Assembly (NCBI RefSeq): GCF_017874215.1
Contig: NZ_JAGGLB010000007.1
Coordinates: 1 to 64,000, forward strand
Source of the DNA: Paenibacillus eucommiae
Lineage (GTDB): Bacteria > Bacillota > Bacilli > Paenibacillales > NBRC-103111
DNA length: 64,000 nt
Direction of reading: 5' to 3'
The position numbers and the translations under genes were made by a program. The notes under the pieces were generated by a model, which was not told the origin of the DNA, did no database searches, and worked only from the letters and a program-made list of their open reading frames with translations. Of this stretch, positions 52,486 through 60,982 are shown piece after piece; the first letter of the stretch is position 1, and each line of letters opens with the position of its first letter.

Positions 52486-54456
52486 CTAGGCAAATGTCCC
52501 ATCATTTTTCCGATTATTCACAAGATGAGTTGTAGTTTCGTTGTTCCATATGCCCTCGGTAGTACCACCTTCATAAGCATCATTATTCATTACCAGGTTG
52601 GACGTGCACTGTTGATCGATCACGATTCCATATTTGCTCACAGCTGCGCCGTTCCTGTCCCTTCTTACTGTATTTCCCTGTACTGAATTTCGCTGTGATC
52701 CGCCAAGCACCCAGATATTCGCATTTTGGGCGTTCAATTCCCCGTTTCCAGTACACACATTTCCCGCAATGCTGGAATTAGCGATAAATCCGACGTGAAT
52801 TCCATTTGCGCCGTTCCATTGAATCGTATTATTCTGAAGAGAAGAGTAGGAAGTTTCATAAAATACGATCCCATACACCTTATTTTCATTGGATACATTA
52901 GAGCTGATTAACAGATTTGTACTATTTCCTGCGGTGTTAATCCCGGTCTCATTTCCTTTGCACGTATTAGCGCTTACATTGACATTATGGACTGGGCCCA
53001 CTTGAATTCCCGTCATCTTATTGTTGGAGCAGTGATTGCCTGTGATCTCCAAGTCATGTGCATAAGTTGCATATATCCCATGAAATCTGATGGCATCTGT
53101 ACAAACATTATTGGAAACGATACCGTAAGTTTTGACAGGAGACATGTCGTCGAGGGTTACATCGATGGAAATACCACCAGTCATATTGCCACGGCATACA
53201 TTTTCATTGACCACAAAATTCTGACAGTTGCGGGACATCACGATTCCCCAAGCTAAGCCTGACTGTTCATTGATGTTATCATGGCAAATATTTCCGGAAG
53301 TCGTTCCATAGCGGGATAAATCGGCAGTGATCCCATGTCCGGCGTTGCTGGAGCAATTATTATTGACCATGGAGTAATCAGAGCAATGATATAACAATAT
53401 TCCCGAATCCAGACATTTGCTGACCTTGCAATTGCTAACTTCAACTCTTCTTCCCTCGGCCACCACGATCCCCATATGGCTGGATTCAACCGTAACATGT
53501 TCGATCAGCACATCATCCACTGTATACGTGCTTTGGGCCAGATGAGCGACCGGATTTCCGTCAGGCAATCCCTGCAGCCATATGCCATAGCCTTTAGTAT
53601 GTTTCACAGTAACATGACTGATCGTGAACCCTGAAGACGTCTTGCCATTTGAAATAATCTTGATCCCCACATGCTGGGTCGGATTCCCGCTTTGCCCGGG
53701 TGCTCCCGGATTGTTCATCTCAATTGTCAGATGACTTATTCGTATATTGGAGCAATTCTGAGCCATGATTCCGATGTCATTCACGCCGGGTGCCGCTTTT
53801 AATACGGCTGATTCCCCTTCCAGGCTCGTATTATCCTTCAAACGAATATTTGTACTAAATAGATAAGTACCCTGCGAAAAAAATACTTTACCCTTTAAAC
53901 TTGAGGCTGCATCAGCCGCTTTTTGAATAGCAGCCGTATCATCGGTAATGCCATCTCCCTTGGCCCCCCACCACTGAGGATAAACCTGTGCATTCAAGGT
54001 CCCTTGAACCAAGACTTCTCCAGCTCCGCTAAAAATCTGCTGTACTTTTGCCTCTACTCTTCCCATAATTTTTACAGTAACTGTAGAATCAGGCGCAAGG
54101 GTCGCACCCGGATCAAGTATGAGACGAATATGTTCCGGAAAGTCCAGTAGAGATCCAATTCTGTAAACACCAGGCGGAAAATAAAAAGTAGTCAGCTTGC
54201 CGTTCTGTTCTCCGATTAAACTATTCAACTTTGCTCTGTCATCATTAGTGCCATTCCCCTTGACCCCCTTTCGTCTAACGTTCAACCATTCCTTGGAATC
54301 GGAATCTCCATTTGCCAGGCTTACGCCTCCACCTGTGAATAATGAACCGACGGTCAGGGCAGCCCCAGTTGCCCCAATGACGCCTAGTAACTTTCTTCGG
54401 CTTATTACAGCCGTAATTTTCTGCTCTTGAGTATGCGGATCGTTTGTTGAATTCAT
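52486..54456 (-). CDS. Tat-exported right-handed beta-helix protein (pectate-lyase-3 type)
   Basis: This 656-aa protein begins with a twin-arginine signal (SRRKLLGVIGATGAALTVGS) and so is exported folded. Two Pectate_lyase_3-like starts are visible: VKGNGTNDDRAKLNSLIGEQ, then QWWGAKGDGITDDTAAIQKA. Many parallel beta-helix turns follow, rich in Asn (for example NNTIQWNGANGIHVGF). The ATG at 54456 has GAGGAGGAA upstream. It lies 39 bases before the lipoprotein gene and is probably the first gene of the long operon. It may cut or bind plant or microbial polysaccharide outside the cell; no catalytic residues were identified. Confidence 0.87.
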   Translation of the reverse strand: MNSTNDPHTQEQKITAVISRRKLLGVIGATGAALTVGSLFTGGGVSLANGDSDSKEWLNVRRKGVKGNGTNDDRAKLNSLIGEQNGKLTTFYFPPGVYRIGSLLDFPEHIRLILDPGATLAPDSTVTVKIMGRVEAKVQQIFSGAGEVLVQGTLNAQVYPQWWGAKGDGITDDTAAIQKAADAASSLKGKVFFSQGTYLFSTNIRLKDNTSLEGESAVLKAAPGVNDIGIMAQNCSNIRISHLTIEMNNPGAPGQSGNPTQHVGIKIISNGKTSSGFTISHVTVKHTKGYGIWLQGLPDGNPVAHLAQSTYTVDDVLIEHVTVESSHMGIVVAEGRRVEVSNCKVSKCLDSGILLYHCSDYSMVNNNCSSNAGHGITADLSRYGTTSGNICHDNINEQSGLAWGIVMSRNCQNFVVNENVCRGNMTGGISIDVTLDDMSPVKTYGIVSNNVCTDAIRFHGIYATYAHDLEITGNHCSNNKMTGIQVGPVHNVNVSANTCKGNETGINTAGNSTNLLISSNVSNENKVYGIVFYETSYSSLQNNTIQWNGANGIHVGFIANSSIAGNVCTGNGELNAQNANIWVLGGSQRNSVQGNTVRRDRNGAAVSKYGIVIDQQCTSNLVMNNDAYEGGTTEGIWNNETTTHLVNNRKNDGTFA

Positions 54457-54511
54457 TGACGTTCCTCCTCAGAATGAAATATCAAAGTAAACTAGCAAAG
54501 GCATTTTCCTT

Positions 54512-54526
54512 AGAAATCGATTACTT
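54512..54526 (-). promoter_or_regulatory. Possible catabolite-responsive element upstream of the long operon
   Basis: On the minus strand AAGTAATCGATTTCT fits the cre pattern WTGNAANCGNWNNCW except for one position. It lies 56-70 bases before the start of the beta-helix gene. CcpA control of the operon is inference. Confidence 0.4.
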
Positions 54527-54673
54527 TCTTTTGCACATTATTCTTGACCCGCTTTCCTCCTTCACGAAACAACACCCGACAAGTTTCATCCAGCATTCCT
54601 CCCCTATATTAACGGTGAAACTGCTTTCATTATAGATGGAAACATCTGAAAAATGCTTTGTCTTATAACCCAA
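54521..54673 (-). pseudogene. Duplicated N-terminus of the beta-propeller gene
   Basis: A TTG-initiated frame of 50 codons begins with the same 22 residues as the gene at 56578 (MGYKTKHFSDVSIYNESSFT...), then diverges and stops. The matching part is the 86-bp direct repeat at 54609-54694. The rest shows no family features. It is a truncated copy, not a working gene. Confidence 0.8.
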
Positions 54674-54694
54674 AATCTTTGTTTTTTTGTCCAG
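54609..54694. repeat. 86-bp direct repeat, left copy
   Basis: This is identical to 56514-56599 except at two positions. It covers the leader, TTG start and first 22 codons of the beta-propeller gene. The two copies bound a 1.9-kb segment with the broken and intact genes between. Confidence 0.92.
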
Positions 54695-54708
54695 CTATTA
54701 CCGAATAT

Positions 54709-55293
54709 TTAATCTGTGTCCGCTCCGAGCAATCCGCTTGGTGAGGCAGCAAGGCAGCGGCTTGTGACAGGCTCCGGATTGTCCGCAACGGATACTATTT
54801 CGAGCCGTTCCGGTACCGCCTTGTATAATCGACCGCGGCCAGCTGAAAAAAACCAAAGCCCGTCTCCTGCGATTCGATGCAGCGGCCCTTCTGTCGATTC
54901 GTTTCGCCAATACTCCTCGAATGTAAGACGAACCGGTTCGTATCGCCCCACAATAAACCGTCCGGACGCTGCTCCAGAGTCCTTATAATCAGATTGCATG
55001 ATTGAAGCCCTTTCGTCTTATGATTTCCGGGAACAACACCGCAGCTGGTCAGTTTACCTGTCCGCCAGTCGAGATGAAACAATCCGACTCCTAGCCAGTT
55101 TTAATTTAACCGGATCGTGCTTCACCTCTTGGGCAGGTTCCGGACTTTTGGAGGTTCCGGTACTTTTCGTCGCATCGGGTCTTGGCGTTTCCTCTGCCGG
55201 TCCCGGCGGTTTACTGCTGCATGCCGCAGTGAGTAACAGAATGAGGATGAAGGCTATGAAGGCTGTTTTCGATAAAAAATAGATTTCATACAA
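54709..55293 (-). pseudogene. Chimera of a lipoprotein start and a beta-propeller end, frameshifted
   Basis: It begins as a proper solute-binding lipoprotein gene: AGGAGG, TTG start at 55293, signal peptide with lipobox TAAC (Cys25) and Pro/Ser/Thr linker to VKHDPVKLKLA. At about 55100 the sequence switches, in another frame, to propeller-like protein (GLFHLDWRTGKLTSCG). Near 54950 a further frame change leads to RFIVGRYEPVRLTFEEYW, and it ends PSGLLGADTD. Three reading frames are needed, so no single protein is made; a 79-residue lipopeptide could be. It marks a deletion that fused two genes. Confidence 0.82.
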
Positions 55294-55315
55294 TAAATAC
55301 CTCCTAATTTTTTTT

Positions 55316-56167
55316 CTAATTCTTGTTCGAAACCCAGAAATCGCGATACACATCGGCAAATTGTTGAAAGTAAGCTGCCGCGCGCGATGACAACCCATCC
55401 AGATAACCCGGCTCTTCGCACCACGGCTGATCGGAAAAAAAGTCGTACGTCGGGTTCTCCAACGTCGTGTAAGTTAACATTAAAGTGCGTCGGGGAATGT
55501 CATGGTGATATCGGCCCCGGTGCAGCCCATACGGATTGAAGATGAGTCCGTCTCCGGCCTTCAGCGGTATCCTCATCGCGCCCGGCATCCCCGCATCGCG
55601 GTTATGGATTTTCTCATCGGCAAGCCGAATATATGATTCTTCCGGCGAATCGAACCGGCCTGCCGAATAAGGTACATATTCAACATCGTCATTGTCCACG
55701 AGCGCGATTTGAAATTGCAGGCCAAAGCCTCCCGAATAATCCCGACTCCATATTTTTTTTAAAATTTCCAACTCTTCCAGTTCGCTCTGGACCGCAAATT
55801 GCGAGTCGCGGTGCCAATCACCCTCCTTGTTCGTAAAACGCGGGTTCACGAAATAACTGGTGCTGCGGAACAGTGACGGACCGGCAAATATTTGCTCGAC
55901 CGGTCCCAAACAACGGGGATCGGCTACCGCTTCCATGATCGTCTTGAAATGCTCGCGTGTTTCCCTGTGCCAACGGGCATCGTTCAGATGACGCATGGAA
56001 TAGAAATCAACGCCCGGATTCAGCTTGTCAAACTCCTCCGTAAATTGCTCCAGCACATAGTTGGAGGCGACAAGCAGCTTGGCCAACTGCTCTCCCTCGA
56101 ACACTTGCGGGAAAACAAGATAGCCTTCCTCAAAAAATTGTCGATAAGACGACTTCGGTTGAAACAT
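55316..56167 (-). CDS. Phytanoyl-CoA dioxygenase (PhyH)-family oxygenase
   Basis: This 283-aa protein is a predicted Fe(II)/2-oxoglutarate oxygenase. The double-stranded beta-helix shows the iron-binding His-x-Asp in WHRDSQF, the distal His in LHRGRYHH, and the Arg for 2-oxoglutarate in RRTLMLTYT. Length is normal for the family. The ATG at 56167 follows GGGTGGAG. It is the only intact gene of the mosaic, 15 bases downstream of the truncated propeller gene and 22 bases before the broken lipoprotein gene. Its substrate is unknown; family members hydroxylate many small molecules. Confidence 0.88.
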   Translation of the reverse strand: MFQPKSSYRQFFEEGYLVFPQVFEGEQLAKLLVASNYVLEQFTEEFDKLNPGVDFYSMRHLNDARWHRETREHFKTIMEAVADPRCLGPVEQIFAGPSLFRSTSYFVNPRFTNKEGDWHRDSQFAVQSELEELEILKKIWSRDYSGGFGLQFQIALVDNDDVEYVPYSAGRFDSPEESYIRLADEKIHNRDAGMPGAMRIPLKAGDGLIFNPYGLHRGRYHHDIPRRTLMLTYTTLENPTYDFFSDQPWCEEPGYLDGLSSRAAAYFQQFADVYRDFWVSNKN

Positions 56168-56182
56168 CGTAACTCCACCCTT

Positions 56183-56578
56183 TCACATGAATTTCATTTC
56201 GGTACTACCCTCCAGCAGTTCTTTCCCTACTGGTTCGATACGATTTGAATGTAAATCTTTGCAGCCGTTGCCGTCTATCGCGGATTCCCGTTTCCAACCG
56301 TAGATCTCCCCGTCACGGGTGCAAATCATCGTAAAAATCCAGGGAGTGGAGTCAACAGGCGGAGATCCGAGATTGCGGATCTCCCCGGTTATCGGATTCA
56401 TTTCGTATACGAGACCATCGTATGCGGTACCGATATAGATTTTGCCGTTAGGCGCTTCCACCATGCAGTCCAGCTGATATTCGCCCGGAGAGCCGAATCG
56501 CATCAGTTCCCGGTTAACGGTGAAACTGCTTTCATTATAGATAGAAACATCTGAGAAATGCTTTGTCTTATAACCCAA
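56183..56578 (-). pseudogene. N-terminal fragment of a beta-propeller protein
   Basis: This 131-aa frame with TTG start at 56578 has propeller-like blades (YQLDCMVEAPNGKIYIGTAY, RDGEIYGWKRE). It ends after about two blades where six or seven are expected. The missing later blades resemble the fragment at 54709-55100, which suggests both came from one gene or a tandem pair. It precedes the PhyH gene by 15 bases. A short protein could still be made. Confidence 0.7.
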
Positions 56579-56599
56579 AATCTTTGTTTTTTTGTCCAG
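56514..56599. repeat. 86-bp direct repeat, right copy
   Basis: This is the partner of 54609-54694 with two differences. It includes the leader and start of the propeller fragment at 56578. Confidence 0.92.
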
Positions 56600-56835
56600 T
56601 CCTTCTTTCAGGAACAGTCAGCTCTGCAATCAGGAAACTCGTCCTCCAATTATCGAAAAAAAGGATTTTATGTCAACAAGAAGGAATTGGAATCTCTTCT
56701 CTCGAATGACTCAGAATCACTCAGAATCCTCCTCTGAATGAGGGTTATGGCATATATGGCATAGTTGTTGGTAGAAATCATCCATTTTGCAAGTAGTCAA
56801 GTTGACAAGTTAGCAATTTTAAGGAGGTTCCTGTC
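56600..56835. promoter_or_regulatory. Divergent regulatory region between propeller fragment and AraC gene
   Basis: This AT-rich space contains short direct repeats (ACTCAGAATC twice near 56710; ATGGCATAT twice near 56750) and a dyad-like AAGTTGACAAGTT near 56805. These could be AraC-family binding sites. The ribosome site AAGGAGG of the araC-type gene is at 56820. No gene is seen. Confidence 0.4.
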
Positions 56836-57720
56836 ATGCCTGAATATAAAAAAGTTCATTTGAAGCCCACAATAGTTATCAATAAAATTGTAACGATGTA
56901 CTATCTGGAATTTTCCAAATGTTTCGAATTTCTCGGCGAAGATCATGATTTCTGGGAGCTGTTTTATGTTGATAAAGGCGAGATTGAGATGACAGCGGAC
57001 GGCATCCATTACAGCTTGAAGCAGGGCTCTCTTATTTTTCACAAGCCCAATGAATTCCATAGATTCCATGCCATTCAGGACAAGGCCATCAATCTGATCG
57101 TAATCACTTTCGAGAGCAGCTCCAAGGCGATGCGGCATTTTCATAATTATGTTACTTATCTTCAGGACGGGGAGCGCAACCTGCTTGCTGATATTATCAA
57201 GGAAGGCACTAACGCCTTCAATTTCCCTTTTCAATTACATTTACAACGCAAGGATGACCAGCAAACCGGCTCTGAGCAAATGATCAAAAATTATTTGGAA
57301 ATATTTCTAATCCGTCTGCTTCGTAAAATGACAACCAACCCCCCTAGCGAAATCGACACTTCACTCTCCTCTCCAGCCAAAGAACGAAGCGACGACGACA
57401 TGACAAATGCCATTATCCAGTTTTTAAAATTCCGCTTGTACACCCATGTCCATATTTCGGAAATCAGCAATACCCTGCATGTTTCGAAAAGTCGGCTGAT
57501 GGATATTTTCAAGAAGAAAACGGGCAAAGGCATTATGGAATATTTCAGCTATATGAAGATTGAGCAGGCCAAGCTTTCCATCCGCGAGGATGTCCGCAAC
57601 TTTACGGAAATATCCAGCATGCTCGGCTTCAGCAGCGTTCATTACTTCTCCAAAACCTTCAAACGGTTGACCGGTATGAGCCCCTCTGAGTACGCCAAAT
57701 CGGTGATGGCACGGCGGTGA
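56836..57720 (+). CDS. AraC-family transcriptional regulator with cupin domain
   Basis: This 294-aa regulator has an N-terminal cupin-like sensor (residues about 25-110, with HDFWELFYVDKGEIEM and GSLIFHKPNEFHRF) and two C-terminal AraC helix-turn-helix units (ISEISNTLHVSKSRLMDIFK and FTEISSMLGFSSVHYFSKTF). The ATG has AAGGAGG upstream. It is divergent from the broken propeller, PhyH and lipoprotein cluster and probably controlled it. Other target genes in the window are possible. Confidence 0.92.
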   Translation: MPEYKKVHLKPTIVINKIVTMYYLEFSKCFEFLGEDHDFWELFYVDKGEIEMTADGIHYSLKQGSLIFHKPNEFHRFHAIQDKAINLIVITFESSSKAMRHFHNYVTYLQDGERNLLADIIKEGTNAFNFPFQLHLQRKDDQQTGSEQMIKNYLEIFLIRLLRKMTTNPPSEIDTSLSSPAKERSDDDMTNAIIQFLKFRLYTHVHISEISNTLHVSKSRLMDIFKKKTGKGIMEYFSYMKIEQAKLSIREDVRNFTEISSMLGFSSVHYFSKTFKRLTGMSPSEYAKSVMARR

Positions 57721-57831
57721 AATCTAATACAATAATTTTGTTACACGATAAACTTTCTCGCTACAAAATGTCCATGTGCTCTATTGATGAAATAAGCAGT
57801 TGACGTTATACTAGCAGCATAGGTCGTGAGG

Positions 57832-57897
57832 AACACGCCGCTTTCATACAAACCAACCCACTGTAAGGGATGGTTGTATGAAAGCGGCGTGTTATTT
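57832..57897 (+). terminator. Strong hairpin terminator after the AraC gene
   Basis: A perfect 20-bp stem AACACGCCGCTTTCATACAA and its complement, extended inward by CCA/TGG pairing, ends in ATTTTGC. It lies 112 bases after the araC-type stop codon and just before the truncated gene at 57919. Confidence 0.8.
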
Positions 57898-57918
57898 TGC
57901 TGAGGGGAGTAGATCATA

Positions 57919-58179
57919 GTGTCTCATTTTGAACTGAAATACGAAGAATGGCTGGAGGCGAATATGAATTCAGAGAACAATCACAAAAGACGAGAATTAC
58001 TCAGTAAGGGGCTAGGTCATGGAACGGTCGAGTTTCTGCGTTCAGTATGGTTTCCCGCTGTTGGTCATTTCGATCATCTACCTTACAATCTGCCTCTAAA
58101 CAAATCCAATATCAGCAATCTTACCGCTTTCCACAAATCCTACGTTCTTATAAATCTTGTTCGAATCCGGATTCTTTAA
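57919..58179 (+). pseudogene. 5' fragment of an unrecognised gene, truncated
   Basis: A GTG start with GAGGGGAG upstream opens a frame whose first roughly 55 residues look like a real protein (VSHFELKYEEWLEANMNSEN, GLGHGTVEFLRSVWFPAVGH). From about 58085 the sequence is the antisense of the acetyltransferase gene end, so the frame there is accidental. The start resembles small Paenibacillus proteins with a nuclease-like later part, from memory only. The rest was lost by a deletion whose junction lies at about 58085. Confidence 0.6.
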
Positions 58180-58905
58180 ATCCGCATACAGCATCGGCAC
58201 CAGGCCCTCGCTTTGTATGATCGTACATAATTCAGCTACGATGGCGCTTGCATAACCCTTTTTTCTAAAAGCAGGTGGAGTGTACACATCATTTATACGT
58301 GCATGCCTGGGAGAGCGATGAGCAATGTTAGCCATGGACACAGGCGCACCCTCTACGATCCAAAGATACAGGTTACCGGCTTCAATCGTCGCCTCTGCTG
58401 CTGCTATTTGACTGGACGGGTCAACCGCTGTCCCAAAGGCCCACTCTAAAAATCCCGCCAAAAATTCGGCAATGGTTTCTACATCCTGCATGTCTGCTTT
58501 TTGCAAGGTGCCCCTTACCTCCAAGGGCTTCCTCACCTCAGGACATAAATAGGATTCCAACAGCATCTTTGGCTGATGCTTAACCCCATTAAGCTTCGTA
58601 TAGGCGTTTATAAACATCTCTACTATAAGAGGGTCTCCACATAGGCCTTGCACCTGCTTGCCCTCTAAATGTTGAAGCAGCTCCTGCAGCAATGCTTTCT
58701 TTGTATCGTCTGCAGCCTTATTTGAAATCCACAGCCAGCCATTATGTCCTTCTGATTGAGCATACATCATTTGGCCATCGGAAGATTTGAGGCAAGTCGA
58801 GCTCTCTGAATCACAAATACGATGCATCAAATTGTATTGAACTTCATCCCTTAGAAAAAGGCCCTGATTTAGAGCATTGTCATTTAGACTAAATTTTTCA
58901 AGCAT
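58096..58905 (-). CDS. GNAT-family N-acetyltransferase
   Basis: This protein of 269 aa has a C-terminal GNAT fold in residues about 130-265, with the acetyl-CoA loop TPPAFRKKGYASAIVAEL. The N-terminal half is probably a degenerate second GNAT-like domain. The frame is open to 58956, but the ATG at 58905 has AGGGGGTG at 5-base spacing and is chosen. The substrate is unknown. Its end touches the truncated gene on the other strand, and it follows the SulP gene on the same strand. Confidence 0.88.
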   Translation of the reverse strand: MLEKFSLNDNALNQGLFLRDEVQYNLMHRICDSESSTCLKSSDGQMMYAQSEGHNGWLWISNKAADDTKKALLQELLQHLEGKQVQGLCGDPLIVEMFINAYTKLNGVKHQPKMLLESYLCPEVRKPLEVRGTLQKADMQDVETIAEFLAGFLEWAFGTAVDPSSQIAAAEATIEAGNLYLWIVEGAPVSMANIAHRSPRHARINDVYTPPAFRKKGYASAIVAELCTIIQSEGLVPMLYADLKNPDSNKIYKNVGFVESGKIADIGFV

Positions 58906-58959
58906 CTTACACCCCCTAAATATTCCCATACTACCTATGCAAGAGCTTTTAGTCAATGA

Positions 58960-60696
58960 TTAGATAAGATTAGATATAAGGCAGGACTCCCCTTTGGACA
59001 AGGCCGTACATTCACGAAACGCAAAATGCTTGCAGCCAACACACTTCTCAGTGTCCAGGCGGGATAGTGCGTAGTCAATGGCCTCACCCGTATGCTCGAA
59101 AAAGTGCTCAGATGTTATAAGCTCATAAAGGCCAGTTTTTCTCAAAATCTCCAAAGGCTGCGGCTGAACGCCAGTCATCAGTACAATACCGCCGAATTTG
59201 ACGAAGTGGTTCACTAGGCTGGCCAGATTAGACTCTCCTGTTGTATCCATAAAAGGTACTTTCGCCATTCGAAGCAGTAAAATTTTCGGTCTCGAGTGGA
59301 TCGTATCCATAATTGATTTCTCAAACATATTTGCTGCGCCAAAAAACAAGGGCCCTTCAATGGTATACATATTGATCTGAGGGCAGTCGTGGCCCTTGTT
59401 AACCATGTGTGCCTTCACTTTCTCATGCTTCACAGTCGGATCAGGCAGCCCTTTTGCCACCTTTAATATTTCACTCATGCGTTTCACGAATAAAAGTACG
59501 GCCAAGATTAAGCCAACTTCAACTGCGGTTGTTAAATTGGTGCATACGGTCAGTAAAAATGTAAGGAGCAGCACGATTGAATCACTCGTTTTGGTTTTCA
59601 AAATGTGCATGAATTCCTTGCGCTCACTCATATTCCAAGCTACCAGCATCAGAATAGGAGCCATACTGGCAAGCGGAATGCGGGATGCGTAAGGGGCAAG
59701 CACAATTAGTACGAGCAAAACAACTACACCATGGACGATCCCTGACATAGGCGAGACTGCGCCGTTCTTAATGTTCGTGGCTGTACGGGCAATCGCTCCG
59801 GTCGCCGGAATTCCTCCAAAAAGGGGTGTTATCATATTGGCAATCCCTTGACCCATCAGCTCGCGGTTGCTGTTATGGCGACTCCCTGTCATCCCGTCTG
59901 CCACAACTGCCGATAACAAAGACTCAATACTCCCCAGCATAGCAATAATAAATGCGGGGCGTATGACAATCTCAATCCTCTCCCAAGTCATATGCGGAAA
60001 ATGAAAATGAGGTAAAGTGCTGGGAATAGCTCCGTATGTCGATCCAATCGTAGCAACATTTCCTTCGAAGAACAGCGCTGCGACGACACTCGACACGACG
60101 AGCCCCACCAAAGCTCCCGGCACCTTAGGCAACATTCTCGGTGTCCATACAATGACGAGCAAGCAAATCCCGGCAGTCACAATGCTATACATATTAAAGG
60201 TGGACATTTGCATCATGATTTCCTTCATATTAGGGAAAAAATTTTCATGCTTTTCAATATCCCTCAACCCTAAAAAATTAGCGATCTGACCACTAAAAAT
60301 AATGACAGCAATTCCTGCTGTAAACCCGATGGTCACAGGACGGGGGATAAACTTGATTAAAGCCCCCAGCTTCAAAGCTCCCATAACAAAAAGAATTATA
60401 CCGGCCAAAAATCCTGCGAGCAGCAAATTTTCATAGCCATACTGCATCACTATAGCGAAGAGAATCGGAATAAATGCTCCTGTCGGTCCGCCAATCTGAA
60501 ATTTGGAACCTCCTAATAAGGAAATCAGTATGCCTGCCACGATCGTTGTATAAATACCATATTCCGGCTTAACGCCGGAGGCAATAGCAAAAGCCATTCC
60601 TAATGGAATGGCAATTACCCCTACAATAAGACCAGAGATGAGATCCTTGCGAAACGCGGCTGCATGGTATCCTTCAAATCTACCCGTCCATTTCAT
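58960..60696 (-). CDS. SulP-family anion transporter with STAS domain
   Basis: This membrane protein of 578 aa has about 11-12 membrane segments (from LISGLIVGVIAIPLGMAFAI) and the SulP pattern GGSKFQIGGPTGAF. A C-terminal STAS domain carries VPFMDTTGESNLASLV, and a Cys-containing tail CVGCKHFAFREC...GESC follows. The frame extends to 60834, but a promoter at 60749-60777 and ribosome site GAAGGTAAG show that the ATG at 60696 is the start. It may carry sulfate, bicarbonate or another anion. The Cys tail is unusual and could bind metal. Confidence 0.92.
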   Translation of the reverse strand: MKWTGRFEGYHAAAFRKDLISGLIVGVIAIPLGMAFAIASGVKPEYGIYTTIVAGILISLLGGSKFQIGGPTGAFIPILFAIVMQYGYENLLLAGFLAGIILFVMGALKLGALIKFIPRPVTIGFTAGIAVIIFSGQIANFLGLRDIEKHENFFPNMKEIMMQMSTFNMYSIVTAGICLLVIVWTPRMLPKVPGALVGLVVSSVVAALFFEGNVATIGSTYGAIPSTLPHFHFPHMTWERIEIVIRPAFIIAMLGSIESLLSAVVADGMTGSRHNSNRELMGQGIANMITPLFGGIPATGAIARTATNIKNGAVSPMSGIVHGVVVLLVLIVLAPYASRIPLASMAPILMLVAWNMSERKEFMHILKTKTSDSIVLLLTFLLTVCTNLTTAVEVGLILAVLLFVKRMSEILKVAKGLPDPTVKHEKVKAHMVNKGHDCPQINMYTIEGPLFFGAANMFEKSIMDTIHSRPKILLLRMAKVPFMDTTGESNLASLVNHFVKFGGIVLMTGVQPQPLEILRKTGLYELITSEHFFEHTGEAIDYALSRLDTEKCVGCKHFAFRECTALSKGESCLISNLI

Positions 60697-60748
60697 CACT
60701 CTTACCTTCTTTGTTTTATATATTTGATTATTTGAATATATAGTAGGA

Positions 60749-60777
60749 ATGATACTCCTGGTATGCTGCATTGTCAA
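60749..60777 (-). promoter_or_regulatory. Sigma-A promoter of the SulP gene
   Basis: The minus strand reads TTGACA, 17 bases, TATCAT. The expected transcript start is about 45 bases before the ATG at 60696, inside the longer open frame, which rules out the upstream start. Confidence 0.75.
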
Positions 60778-60892
60778 TGCAAAAAACGCCTGAAAAAACA
60801 CCTTCTTTTGAATTAGATTTGAGCTTTTACCCAATTATAATGGCAGTTTTCGCAGGATGTACATGCCTGCTCAAATCATGCTCAATGATTAA

Positions 60893-60920
60893 TTGACAAT
60901 TAAATATTTAATATTATAGA
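60893..60920 (+). promoter_or_regulatory. Sigma-A promoter of the second glycosidase-like gene, with palindromic spacer
   Basis: TTGACA, 16 bases, TATAGA. The spacer holds the perfect palindrome TTAAATATTTAA (60900-60911), a possible operator. The gene start at 60983 is about 55 bases from the expected transcript start. Confidence 0.6.
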
Positions 60921-60982
60921 CTATATATAATCTGCCCTAATTCCGATACTGGCAGCCAACTAAAGCATATGCGGAGGTAACT

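Noticed and set aside
60697..60834. 46-codon N-terminal extension of the SulP gene
   Set aside because: A TTGACA-17-TATCAT promoter lies inside it, so the transcript starts downstream of the extended start.
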